Shown here piece by piece: positions 22,335-33,194 of a DNA stretch of 64,000 nucleotides. The notes under the pieces are model-generated. The model searched no databases. It saw nothing but the letters and a program-made list of their open reading frames with translations, and was not told the origin of the DNA. Made by a program: the position numbers and the translations under genes. This DNA is from Heterohyrax brucei (lineage: Eukaryota > Chordata > Mammalia > Hyracoidea > Procaviidae). Where the stretch lies: assembly GCA_028571685.1 (NCBI GenBank), contig CM053162.1, forward strand, positions 5,770,001 through 5,834,000, given 5' to 3'. Every line of letters begins with the position of its first letter. The first letter of the stretch is position 1.

Positions 22335-22590
22335 CACAAACTTAATTATATAGTTGTCTGTGAGGGAGTTTTTAGCCAGTAAACAAATAACTGTATTGCA
22401 GCATACTCCTGACTCACCTGATCTGGCCTCCAATGACTTTTTTCTTTACCTGAAGATAAAGGAACATATTTTAATGATATTTAGGACATTAAAGGCAGCT
22501 CTGATGGCCATTCCAGAAAAAGAGTTCCAAAATTGCTTTGAAGGGTGGACTAGGAGTTGGTGTCAGTGCATATCTTCCCTAGACATCATT
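22335..22590 (+). pseudogene. Mariner transposase C-terminal remnant
   Basis: The frame reads VREFLASKQITVLQH, then DSPDLASNDFFLYLKIKE, where the D of SPDLA is the third catalytic position of mariner DD34D transposases. Then come IPEKEFQNCF and EGWTRSW. The catalytic core upstream is missing, and no terminal inverted repeat was seen on its right side. Confidence 0.75.
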
Positions 22591-22869
22591 CTAGCATTAA
22601 CACAAACATTGCCCACTTCCTCTAATCCTCTTGACCTAAACTTAGCAACACTGAGGCAACAGGGATGTTTACAAAGTTCCCAGAGCACATACCTAGGTGA
22701 AGCTGAAATACTCCAGGACCCCACCTTCTACAGAGTAAGACTTGGCCTGTGTTTGTCCATACATCTAGAATGCTGAGTAGGTCTCCTCCTTCAACCATAA
22801 ACTATCTTTGTAATTTCCTCTGGGTGTGGAAATGGCTTCCCTTAACTTCTAAGTAACACTTGCACTATT

Positions 22870-24115
22870 AAGCATTCTCTTAGCTTATAGATGTCCCTCC
22901 TACCTCTCTGGGCAATTTCTCTTAGGCATCTTTGCAAGATCACCCTTCTCTTCTTGACATCTACATATTAGAATTCCCCAGGACACAGTCCAGTATCTTT
23001 CCTATGTCTTCAGTTTGTATGTGCTAATAATTAACCCCACAGCTCTAAATACCAACTGTATGTTGATGACTCCTAAGTTTATTTTTCTAGCCCTTGAGTC
23101 CTACATCCTTTCATAACCAACAATCTACTCAATATTTCCACCTTCGCACCTAAAGTATCAAACTCCTTATTTCCCTCTACAAGCCTGCTCTTCTCTTAGA
23201 GTTACTAATGACAGCAGCCTGAGGTACTCTTAATCCCTATCTCTCTTCCACAATCCACACACATTCAGCCAGATTATCTAGGCAGCTTTAAGTTCACAGT
23301 GTGTTCCAGATTAAACCTCATTTAACCATCTTCAATTCTACCACTATATTACATGCAACCATCATTTACTCATGGATTAAAGCAACAACATCCTAACTGG
23401 TATTCTAGCTTTCACCCTCATGTCCTCCAACCCCTTCTTTCTCTATAACCCACTGCTGTCGAGTCAACCCTGACTCATAGCAACTCTACAAGGCAGATTA
23501 AACTGCCGCATACAGTTTCCAAGGAGTACCTGGTGGATTTGAACTGCTGACCTTTTGGTTAGCAGCTTCAGCACTTAACCACTATGCCATGAGGATTTCT
23601 CTTTCTCTATAGGCAGTTAAAATAATCATTATTTATTTATTTATTTTTCACTTAGACCTCTTTGCTCTTCTGCTTAAAAGTTGCCAGTGCTTTTTGTTAG
23701 AACAAACTCCATATTTTTAAATGTGGTTCCCTAAACACACTGACTATGTTCCTGCCTCATGTTCTTGGTACCAACAGATCCCTCTGTCTGGAACAGCCTT
23801 CCAGGTATTCCCAGTTCACAGCCTCCTTTCACTCAGGCTATTTCTCAACACTCAAACTAAAACAGTGTCACCTGCTTCGCAAATATCACCTCAGAAACCC
23901 TATGAAGTGCAGCTGTGCTTTGAAGCACATGAGGTCCCCGTGAGTCACAATAGACTTAAATGTATCTGGTTTACTTTTTATCAGTTTTACCGCATCTTTA
24001 TCTTAGTTTTCCTACTGCTCCCTGACATTAGGTTGTTCATTTCCTTTTGAATATTGCCTGTACTGTACACACTGCAGCCCCATGAAGGCAAAGACTTTGA
24101 GTGATATTTTCTCCA
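22870..24115 (+). mobile_element. LINE-2 (L2), split by an AfroSINE
   Basis: An old L2 with typical wording: 'ccccacagctctaaatacca', 'aactccttatttccctctac', 'cctgcctcatgttcttggta', 'ctgtctggaacagccttcca', 'ccatgaaggcaaagactttg'. The AfroSINE at 23448-23599 interrupts it. Confidence 0.7.
23448..23599 (-). mobile_element. AfroSINE inserted into an L2
   Basis: Reverse complement: 'cactgctgtcgagtcaaccc', 'gatttgaactgctgaccttt', 'ccactatgccatgagga'. It is bounded by a perfect 12 bp target-site duplication TCTTTCTCTATA (23436-23447 and 23600-23611). L2 sequence lies on both sides. Confidence 0.92.
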
Positions 24116-24149
24116 AAGTCTCTACAGAACTAAAGGAGGGACTTGCCTG

Positions 24150-24345
24150 GCTTAACCAGGTGCCACCCTGTTAATACTGCCTGATAGCAACCTCCTGTGT
24201 GTCTGAGTAGAACGGTGCTCCTATGGCTGATTTCGAGGAGGTATAGCACCAGGTTTTTCTTCTGAGGTACCTCCTGGTAGACTCAGACCTGCAACTTTTC
24301 TTTAGCAGCTGCAATTGTTAGCTGTTGGCACTATGCTGAGGAGCC
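24150..24345 (-). mobile_element. AfroSINE-related, longer variant, diverged
   Basis: Shows the variant internal block also seen at 4398-4598: 'ctatggctgatttcgaggag', 'cttctgaggtacctcctggt', 'ctttagcagctgcaattgtt'. Strongly mutated. Confidence 0.6.
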
Positions 24346-24593
24346 AGACGGCTGCTGCATACCTCTGAATCCTAAACTTTATCCTCCACTCCGGTTGTGT
24401 CATGACCTTGATTTTTTTACTGGCTTCTTAAAGGTAGACCTCCCTGTTCTGGAACTTGCCAACTGCCCAGTTGACTGACTATGCTGCCCCGAGGTTCCAG
24501 AAGAAAAGAGATTGCCATTGCTTACCACAAAAGTAGTCTGCAGCTGAATTCTAAATGGTTCTTTTAAGCTATCTTCCACTGAGGACCAAAAGA

Positions 24594-24746
24594 TCAAACT
24601 CGTTGCCACTGAGTAGATTTCAACTCACAAAGACTCTATACAACAGAGTAGAACTGCCCTGGAGGGTTTCCAAAGAGCACCTAGTGGATCTGAACTGCTG
24701 ACTTTTTAGTTAGTGACCAAGTTTGAAACCACTGGGCCACCAGACA
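24594..24746 (-). mobile_element. AfroSINE
   Basis: Reverse complement: 'gttgccactgagtagatttc', 'caacagagtagaactgccct', 'gatctgaactgctgactttt' and 'ccactgggccaccaga'. No clear target-site duplication. Confidence 0.87.
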
Positions 24747-25586
24747 CAGGGGACAGAGGGACCTAAATCCAGCATGCCTCAAGTCTCTCATTGTCTGTGT
24801 TACTATGTGGTGTATACGCCCTCTAGTCGTCTCTATCCTCTGCAGCCCTTTTGTTCCCAAAAGTGAGAGGATTACTCCCCCCTGACCAAACAATCACTCT
24901 TCCCCACATAAGCATAATAGTTGTGTCCACTGGTGCACCTATGACCTAAGAAACATGTTACCTAGATCCTTGGTCTCTAGTCTAAATGTTCTCTGAATCA
25001 CTTCTATGTCATTGAAGCCTAGCTGTTTCTTGAAAGCAGTGCTTCTTCTACAGCCCGCTCAAGGAAATGATGGGTTGCTAATTTGCTTTGTTTTATTTGT
25101 CACAACCCACTAGCTTTACCACCCGGAAGCTATGCTTATGGTCTTTCTCACTCCCCCCAATCACTCACAGGCCATTCCTCTGTCCATTCCATTGAAAATT
25201 CCTGCTTTTAGAAGCTCTCACCATCTAGCAATATTGCCTTCTATCCTTCCCTTCCTTGTTGCCATTGACAGAATTCCTGAAATCCTCATGATTCACTGAG
25301 AGCTTTGGCACTTGGCTTACAACCCTCCTTATCACTAACCTCAACCATTATATGGAGCGACTTCAGTGTTCCCCTTGATAATATGTCAGACACATGCACT
25401 GTCATCTACCTGTGTTTCTCCTCCACAAGGGCCTATTCCTCTGTCTCAGTCAAATGTTATTACTGTCATTGGCCTGAACCTGTCATTCTCCAGAACCTGA
25501 AATTGTTAATTAAGGGATCAAAATCTCTGACTCGAACCTCCTATCTTCCCAGTATGCTTGCTCAGCTACTCACACTATGACCCTAG
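24747..25586. other. Intronic sequence, possibly old repeat
   Basis: C/T-rich sequence at 25160-25560 has an L2-like flavour, but I could not match it to a family. Confidence 0.4.
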
Positions 25587-26075
25587 TGTCCTGCATTGAA
25601 ATGTATCTCCCCCAAAACCTGTGTAGCATTTGACAGGGCTATGATTCCTGGTATTGTCTGATGTTCCTAAATGTTGTAAATCATGTCTCTCTGACTTTAA
25701 TGAGGAAGAATGGATGGCAGTAGTGTTGGTGAGGCAGGACTCAACTGCAAGACTGTATTGTACCTTGAGACAAACTCTTGCCTTATAAAGGAAATGGAAG
25801 AAAGCAGAGAACTGGAGACCTCATACAACTGAGAAGCAGTGCTGGGAGCAGAGTGAATCCATTACAAAGTTTGAGGGTCACTGGGCCTCAGAAGTTCCCA
25901 GTCCAGGAGAAGACTGATGACATCAACCTTCTTCCAAAGCCAGTAGAGAAAGGCTTCCCCTAGGGCTGACCCTGAATTTGTACTTTAACCTACTTACCTG
26001 TGAGAAAATAAATTTCTCTGTTAAAGCCATCTACTTGTGGTATTTCTGTTACAGGAGCGCTAGATGAGAAAGACA
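25587..26075 (+). mobile_element. Solo LTR, ERVL-MaLR-like
   Basis: 489 bp, alignable end to end with 5575-6068; carries AATAAATTTCTC before 'tggtatttctgttac'. Flanked by CCTAG and CCTAT, a 5 bp target-site duplication with one mismatch, as expected for ERVL-type LTRs. Confidence 0.72.
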
Positions 26076-26486
26076 CCTATGTTTATTTGATCACTTATTA
26101 AACAAATATTTATTCAATGTCTATAATTTGCCAATCAACATACTAAGCACTGACGTATACAATGATAAGAAATCTCCCTGCCCTCAGAAAGCTTAGAATC
26201 TGGTGAATGTTTGCGGTGGGTATTAAATAAACCCTCCACAGCCATAGTAGTGTCCTTGAAGACCCTTGACCATGTCAGGCATGTCCTGATTCAGTGCCTT
26301 CGTAGGTAGTGTTAATCTTGCCTGGAATGTTCGTGGAGGAGTTATTCAAATGTCTACTCCTTAATCTTTTATGGATATTTACCTTATTACATTTTCTTAA
26401 AGCCCTATCTACTCTATTTGAGATCACAGTCTTTCAAGCAAACACCTTCTAAATTCTTTGCCTCTTATTCTAATTAACTTTTTCCA

Positions 26487-26720
26487 TGTTGTTGTTGTTA
26501 GCTGTCACTGAATTTGCTCTGACTCATGGTGACTGTAAGTATGAGAGAAAAACAATGTTACTCAGTTCTGCATTATTATTTTCATGATCATTGGTACATT
26601 TAAGTCCATTGTTATGGTTCTTGTGTCAGTCCATCTTATTGAGCATTTCCTCCACTTTCGTTGGCCCTCGCTTTACCAAATATAAAGTCCTTTGCTAGTG
26701 ATTGGTCCTTATAACCTATT
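26487..26720 (-). mobile_element. RTE-related element, 3' end
   Basis: Begins with (GTT)n, the reverse of a (CAA)n tail, then 'ctgactcatggtgactgt', 'tcagtccatcttattgagca' and 'gttggccctcgctttaccaa'. The same blocks recur at 35820-36045 and 37310-37725. Confidence 0.7.
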
Positions 26721-26737
26721 CAAAATTAGCAAATTGA

Positions 26738-27473
26738 GGATTCATTATGAGATGGCAGATTAAACAGACGTCTCCTCATTTCCCTCTGAGAACTAAGGCC
26801 TTGATGATATTTTTTATGGAGCATTCAATATCTGGGGAGCCTTATGACCTAACATATTTGGCTGGGCAACAGTATCAGACTAATCTTTTTCTCTCAAAAA
26901 TGATCCAGTGACTGTCTGACCTCTGCTGCTGCTGCTACATTGTAACGGAAAACTGCAGCTTCCACAAACAGCCAATAACAGTAACATACTTTCATTATAA
27001 GCTGGCAGGTGGAGTCTGCTGTTCTTGACTGCCTGTTGAGGCCAGCCTGTTGGACAGCTCCCAGCTCCCAGTTCAGCACCTGGACAGTTAGAAGTGCAGT
27101 TTACTTTTAAGGCAGAGAGTCTTCTATTTCTCCCTGGACATTTATTTCTCTACTGAAAAGCCTCAACTCTTACTGTTTCTTTTCTCTCATTCATATTGTA
27201 AGATTGGCTGACAGCCCCCAGTTTCTCCATAAGCAGAGCAGCCTCTCTGCTACCCAATAAGCAGAGTCTTCCACCCTTGAGAGTCCACCTGGGGCAAATC
27301 ACTAGAGTCATAGAGACAGCTGGTGACCAACAATTCTCTCAGATCCATTATCAGAGAAATAAAATAGTACCTAGATGGCACTCAGGCAGCAGACTATAAT
27401 TAAACATTTGAAGAAACAGTCTTTAAATGCTCCAGAAAATTCCCTAAATAAAGATTCAAAAAATTAAAAAAAA
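26738..27473 (+). promoter_or_regulatory. L1-B 5' UTR
   Basis: Sequence between the L1 5' signature and the first ORF1-like codons. It has CTG/CCAG-rich blocks and repeated 'aagcagag' words (around 27230-27262), reminiscent of the monomer cores of L1-A and L1-C but too diverged to define units. Promoter activity is inferred only. Confidence 0.5.
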
Positions 27474-28335
27474 ATGCCAGATGAAGAAGCCTTTCTAACA
27501 GAGTTTGAATACAAAAGAGTCATACATAAAACCCTCCTAGAGATTAAACAAAATGCAATACAACAAAATGAAAAATTTGGTAAACTATTTGAAATACTAG
27601 AACATCAGTGATCTGAAATACATCAGATTAATAACAAAATTACAGAATTGGATAATTCTATCCAAAGCCAAAAGAGTACGATTGAACTGATGGAAGTTAG
27701 AAGCAGTGACCTAGAAGACAAAGTAACTAGCACCAGCATTTATGAGGCAAAATCAGAGAAAAGAAATAAGAAAAATGAAGAAATATTAAGAAAAATGTGG
27801 GACTACATGAAGAGGAATAATTTATGTTTAATTGGAGTTCCTGAATAAGGGAGGATTAATGATAACATAGAGAGTACTGCTGTAGAGATGCTGATAGAAA
27901 ATTTTCCTGAGATTATGAGCAAAGAGAACATAGGTATCCAAGATGTTTACCGAACACTGCAAAAGTTAGATCGAAAAAGAAGGACACCAAGGCATATTAT
28001 AATTAAGCTCAATAAGCTAAAACACAAACAGATGCCTCTGAAGACAGCAAGGCTCAATTCAAAACAAACATTCCAAGGGAAATCCTATAGACTTTCACCT
28101 GACTTTTCTGCCGAAACAATGCTTGCTAGAGAACAGTGGGTAGACACATTCAAAGCCCTGAATGAGAAAAATTTTCATCTTAGAATTATTCATCCTGTAA
28201 AATTGTCTATCAAATATAATGGTGAAATTAAGACTTTTGAAAATAAAGAGAAATTTAGAGACTTCATAAAAATCAAACCAAAATTACATGAAATATTGAA
28301 AGAAGCTCTTCTGCAAATGTATGTTTTAGGTGAAT
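27474..28335 (+). pseudogene. L1-B ORF1, two in-frame stops
   Basis: The frame reads MPDEEAFLTEFEYK, a coiled-coil segment, RNNLCLIGVPE (RRM-like), RHIIIKLNKLKHKQ, and the C-terminal DFSAETMLAREQW ... FRDFI. In-frame stops are at 27609-27611 (TGA) and 27846-27848 (TAA). The true N terminus upstream of 27474 is decayed. It is homologous to L1-A ORF1 along its length. Confidence 0.85.
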
Positions 28336-28370
28336 TCAACAAATTTCATCCAAAATTCTAATCAATTAAA

Positions 28371-28398
28371 GCCAGCCAGCCAAGTGCCATTGAGTCTA
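28371..28398 (-). repeat. AfroSINE 3'-end micro-insertion in the L1-B spacer
   Basis: 'gccagccagccaagtgccat' and 'tgagtc' lie just after L1-B ORF1. L1-A has no counterpart in its spacer. Confidence 0.65.
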
Positions 28399-28524
28399 AG
28401 GAAGGCACAAAACTTCACCAAACCAAGCCAAAGGCTACAGTATTATAATAAGGGAATCCATGATCATATCATGACAACTATAATACCATCACATTGAAAG
28501 AGGGATGGACTACAACAGTTACAG

Positions 28525-28779
28525 TTGTTTTTGATGCAGACAAAATTTCAGACTTATAAAATAGTTAAAATTTATCTCAATAAATATATGTTAAGGGGGA
28601 TAATACATGTAGCCATAAAGCAGATTAACAATATATTATTTCAAATTAAGAAACACAACACAGGAGTCTCAACAAATATAAAATCAACACTCATACAATC
28701 CATAAAGAAGGATGTCCCAGAACAGGTTAATATGAACAACAGAGAAAACATCAACATGAAAATAAACATATCACAATGA
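28525..28779 (+). other. Small open frame in the L1-B ORF1-ORF2 spacer
   Basis: An 84-codon frame ending INISQ with TGA at 28777-28779, overlapping the ORF2 ATG at 28776. It is alignable with the 85-codon frame of L1-A in the same place and frame. No known domain. The chance of a fortuitous frame in A-rich sequence is real. Confidence 0.4.
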
Positions 28780-31700
28780 CACCACTAAACATATACCTAT
28801 CAATAATTACACTGAATATAAATGGACTGAACGCTTCAGTAAAGAGAAAGCGAGTGATATCCTGGATCAAAAGACATGACCCATCTACATGTTGCTTACA
28901 AGAAACACACCTTAGACTTCAAGAGAAGAACACGTTGAGAATTAAAGGTTGGAATAATATATATCAAGCTAATAATACACAAAAAAGAGCAGGTGTGCCA
29001 ATATTAATCTCAGATAAAATAGATTTTAATGTAAAATCCACCATTGTGGACAAGGCTGGTCACTATTTATTGCTGAAAGGTTCAATACTCAAGAAAGACT
29101 TAACAATATTAAACATCTACGTGCCCAATACCAGAGCACCTAAATACATTGAACAAATACTGACAACACTGAAAAATGAGACTGATCATTCCACAATAAT
29201 AGTTGAGGACTTTAACACTCCCCTTTCCGTTAAGGATAGATCATCCAGAAAAAAGCTCGGTAAAGATACAGAAGATGTTATTGCAATAATCAATCAACTT
29301 GACCTTATCGACATATACAGATCTTTTCATCCATCAGCAGATAAATACACCTTCTTCTCCAAAGCACAAGGAACATTCTCCAGAACAGACCATATATTAG
29401 GTCATAAAACAATTCTCTATAAAATCCAATCCACTGATTTATTGCAAAGTACCTTCTCAGACCACAGAGCTATAAAAGTTGAAATCAATAACAGACAATT
29501 CATTGGTAAAAATTCAAACCTGTGGAAACTGAACAACACTTTGCTCATAAAGCCTTGGGTTATAAAAGAAATTAAAGAAGAGTTGGATCTGACTCGACAG
29601 CACTGGGTTTGGCTTGGCTTTAAAGAAATTTATGGATTCAAATGAGAATCAAAACACATTCTGCCAGAATTTATGGGATACAGCAAAAGCAGTTCTCAGA
29701 GGTCAGTTTATCTCTATAAATGCACACTTCCAGAAACAAGAGCGAGCACAAATTAAAGAATTAACCTCACAGCTTGAACAAGTAGAAAGAGAGCAACAAA
29801 GGAACCCCTTAAGCACCAGAAGAAAACAGATTATAAAGATTAGAGCAGAATTAAATGAATTAGAGAATAGAAAAGCAATTGAAACATTTAACAAAACCAA
29901 AAGCTGGGTCTTCAAAAAGATCAACAAAATTGATAAACCATTGGCTAAACTCACAAAATAAAAACAACAGAAGATATAAATAATCCGATTAAGAAATGAG
30001 TTGGGAGATGTTACAACAGATTCAACTGAAATAAAATATATCATAACAGAATACTATGAAAAGCAATACTCTTAACAAGTTTGAAAACCTAGGGGAAATG
30101 GAAAAATTTCTAGATTCATAAGACTCACCAAGACTATCACAAGGAGAAATAGATCAATTTAACAAATCTATCACAAAGGAAGAGATTGAAAAAGTCATAA
30201 AAATTCTACCAACCAAAAATGGTCCTGGCCCGATGACTTCACTGGGGAATTCTACCAAACTTTTAAAGAAGAATTAACTCCAATACTATTGAGATTATTT
30301 CACACCATAGAAAGAGATGAAACACTCCCAAATTCATTCTATGAAGCCAGCATAACTCTGATACCAAAACCAGGGAAAGATCTCACACAGACCAATACCA
30401 CTCATGAATCTAGATGCAAAAATCTTCAACACAATTCTAGCCAATACAATTCAACAGCATATAAAAACTGTATTTCATCATGATCAAGTTGGTTTCATTC
30501 CAGAGATGCAAGGCTGGTTTAACATCAGAAAAACAATTAATGTAATCAACCATATTAATAACACAAAAGATAAAAATCACCTGATTTTGTCAATTGATGC
30601 AGAAAAGGAATTTGACAAAGTTCAACACCCATTCATGCTTAAAACTCTCAGAAAAATAGGAATAATGGGGAAATTCCTCAATATAATCAGTGGCATCTAT
30701 GCAAAGCCAACTGCTTTCATCATCCTGAATGGTGAAAGACTGAAAGAATTCCCTTTAAGAACGGAAACTAGACAAGGATGCCTGCTCTCACCACTTATAT
30801 TCAACATTGTGCTAGAAGTTCTAGCCAGAGCAATTCGACAACTCAAGGAAATAGAAGGCATCCATATTGGCAATGAGAAGTAAAGATTTCTCTCTTTGCA
30901 GATGATATGATTTTTCATACAGAGAATCCAAAGAAATCCATAAGTAAACTACTGGAGCTAATACAAGAATTCAGCAAAGTGTAGGAATACAAGATAAACA
31001 TAACTAAACCAATAGGATTCCTTTATACCAACAGTGAAATTATTAAAGAAGAAATCACCAAATCAATTCCATTTACTATATCCCCCAAGAAGATAAAATA
31101 GCTAGGAATAAATCTAACTAGAGAAATAAGAGATCTCTACAGAGAAAACTTCAAGACCTTACTACAAGAAACTAGGAGAGAGTGGTGGAGTACATAGGTG
31201 GAGTAATCTGCCCTGCTCATGGATAGGAAGACACAATATTGTGAAAATGTCTATACTGCCCAAAGCAATCTACTTATATAATGCAATCCCAATACAAATT
31301 CCAGTGACATTTTTTAATGAGACCGAGAAACAAATCATCAACTTTGTCTGGAAAGGGAAGAAGCCCCGGGTAAGCAAAGCACTACTGAAGAAGAAGAACA
31401 CACTAGGAGGCTTCTCACTACCTGACCTTAGAACCTATTACACTGCCACAGTTGTCAAAACAGCCTGGTACTGGTACAAAAAGAGATATATAGAGCAACG
31501 GAACAGAGTAGAGACCCCAGAGATGCCACCATCCTCCTATGAACAGCTGATATTTGACAAAGGTCCTAAGACTTTAAACTGGGGTAAGAACAGTCTCTTT
31601 AACAAATGGTGCTGGCATAATTGGATATCCATCTGCAAAAAATTGAAATAAGACATATATCTCAACTCAAACTGGATAAAAGACCTCAATATAAAATCTA

Positions 31701-32580
31701 AAACGATAAAGTCCATCCAAGATAAAATAGGGTCAACAGTGGAAGTTTTAATACACAATATAGACAGACTTCAAAATATGACAAACAAAATACATTCATC
31801 AGAAGAGAAAACAGATAAATGGGAACTGCTACGAATCAATCACTTCTGCTCATCCAAAGACTTCATCAGAAGAATTAAAAGACCACCTACAGAATGGGAA
31901 AATATATTTGGCAACTATGTCAGACCGAAGCCTGATTTCCATAATCTATAAGGTACTACAAAATATCAATAAGAAAAAGACAAATCATCCAATTAAGCAA
32001 TGGGCAAAGGAGATGGACAGACACTTCTCTAAAGAGGAGACACATGCGGACACGTTCACAATCATTAATTAGTAAAGAAATTCAAATCAAAATGACAATG
32101 AGATATCATCTCACACCAACAAGATTGGCCATGATCCAAAAAATACAAAACACTAAATGTTGGAGAGGCTGTGGAGAGATTGGAACTCTCCTACACTGTT
32201 GGTGGGATTGCAGAATGGTGTAACCTCTTTGGAAAGCAATCTGGTGTTACCTTAAAGTAATAGATATAGATATACCATTTGACCCAGTAATTCCTCTGCT
32301 TGGAATATATCCTACAAAATAAAGGTTATTCACACCAAATGATACATGCACACAAATGTTCATTGCAGCACAATCCACGATAGCAAAGATGCCCAACAAC
32401 AGGAGAATGGATGGGTAAACTTTGGTATATGTACTCAATGGAATACTATGCAATGATAAAGAACAACGATGATAGCAGGAAACATCTCTCAATTTGATTC
32501 CAACTGGAGGACATTATGTTCAGTGAAACTAGTCAGCAACAGAAGGACAATTATTATTTGAGACCTCTACGATAAAAACT
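28776..32580 (+). pseudogene. L1-B ORF2 (endonuclease and reverse transcriptase), broken
   Basis: The first 289 codons are open and form an APE-type endonuclease: LNINGL (Asn), QETHL (catalytic Glu), NIYVPN (Tyr), EDFN (Asp and Asn, where GDFN is usual), SRTDHILG (Asp) and FSDHRAI (catalytic His). A 37 bp AfroSINE tail at 29583-29619 then shifts the frame. The RT segments follow: [18 protein letters not shown] at 30895-30906, and 31241-31651 ([19 protein letters not shown]). The cysteine-rich C terminus is at 32155-32330. Stops occur at several places from 29960 onward. Confidence 0.88.
29583..29619 (+). repeat. AfroSINE 3'-end micro-insertion in L1-B ORF2
   Basis: 37 bp ('ttggatctgactcgacagca', 'ctgggtttggcttggct') inserted between codons of the conserved E-E-L-K-K-F stretch. 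It shifts the frame by one. Confidence 0.85.
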
Positions 32581-32621
32581 TAAAAGCATACTCATACATA
32601 ACAGAAAAGATTCTTTGATGG

Positions 32622-32670
32622 CTATAAGGGTGGGGAGGGTGGGAGGGCGGGAGGGTGAGGGGCGAGGGTT
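32622..32670 (+). other. G-rich tract after L1-B ORF2
   Basis: About eight runs of three or more G within 45 bp (GGGTGGGGAGGGTGGGAGGG and onward). This is a strong G-quadruplex candidate on the L1 sense strand, in the position where mammalian L1s often carry a polypurine tract. Confidence 0.8.
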
Positions 32671-33194
32671 TAGATAGTTGTTAGAAATTTGGTTGGGTGA
32701 AATTGGTGATAATACACATTAGTAAGAAGATCAATATAGATTTATTTAGAGTAAATCACAGAGTAAACTTTCTCTTTTTAACGTTTTACACTGAAGCCAG
32801 GAAAACAAAACCGTAGTCCACAATATGGGACAACAGCAACTTGCACCAGAGTTAGGTAGTTAAGCCAATGAACTCTGGTGGTCTCTGTAAAAATGTTTAG
32901 ATTCAAATTAAAATCAAATATGTTTCCTGTGGGGCGGGGGGGAATAGTAAATTGAAATCTCACCATCCTTGGCTTCTAAGGAAAAATCTAGTTGCATCCT
33001 TTCTAAGATTGATTTATTATTGCTTTTGGAAGTCCACCGTATATTTAATATTTTAATCAACACCATAGTTCAAACACATCATTTTTTTTTTTTTCTGTCT
33101 TACAGTTTCACTATTCAACTTTTGCATGCAAATGAGGCAACTCAAAATATCATGGCTTGGGTCAGGCATACCTTAGTCACTAAAGTGATGTATT

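Larger units (their letters stand above)
26738..32720 (+). mobile_element. L1-B: old, nearly full-length LINE-1
   Basis: The 5' end near 26738 carries the L1 start signature (GAGATGGCAGATTAAACAGA, containing a YY1-like box). A 5' UTR of about 700 bp follows, then ORF1 (about 27474-28335), a spacer with a small frame, ORF2 (28776 to about 32580) and a short G-rich 3' UTR. Stops and frameshifts are more frequent than in L1-A, so it is older. AfroSINE 3'-end micro-insertions lie in the spacer (28371-28398) and in ORF2 (29583-29619). The long 3' UTR of the other copies is missing, so the 3' edge is uncertain. Confidence 0.88.

Noticed and set aside
22354-22776. Intact mariner transposase gene
   Set aside because: Only the C-terminal part is recognisable; the rest of the frame is non-homologous sequence, and the N-terminal and catalytic core are missing.
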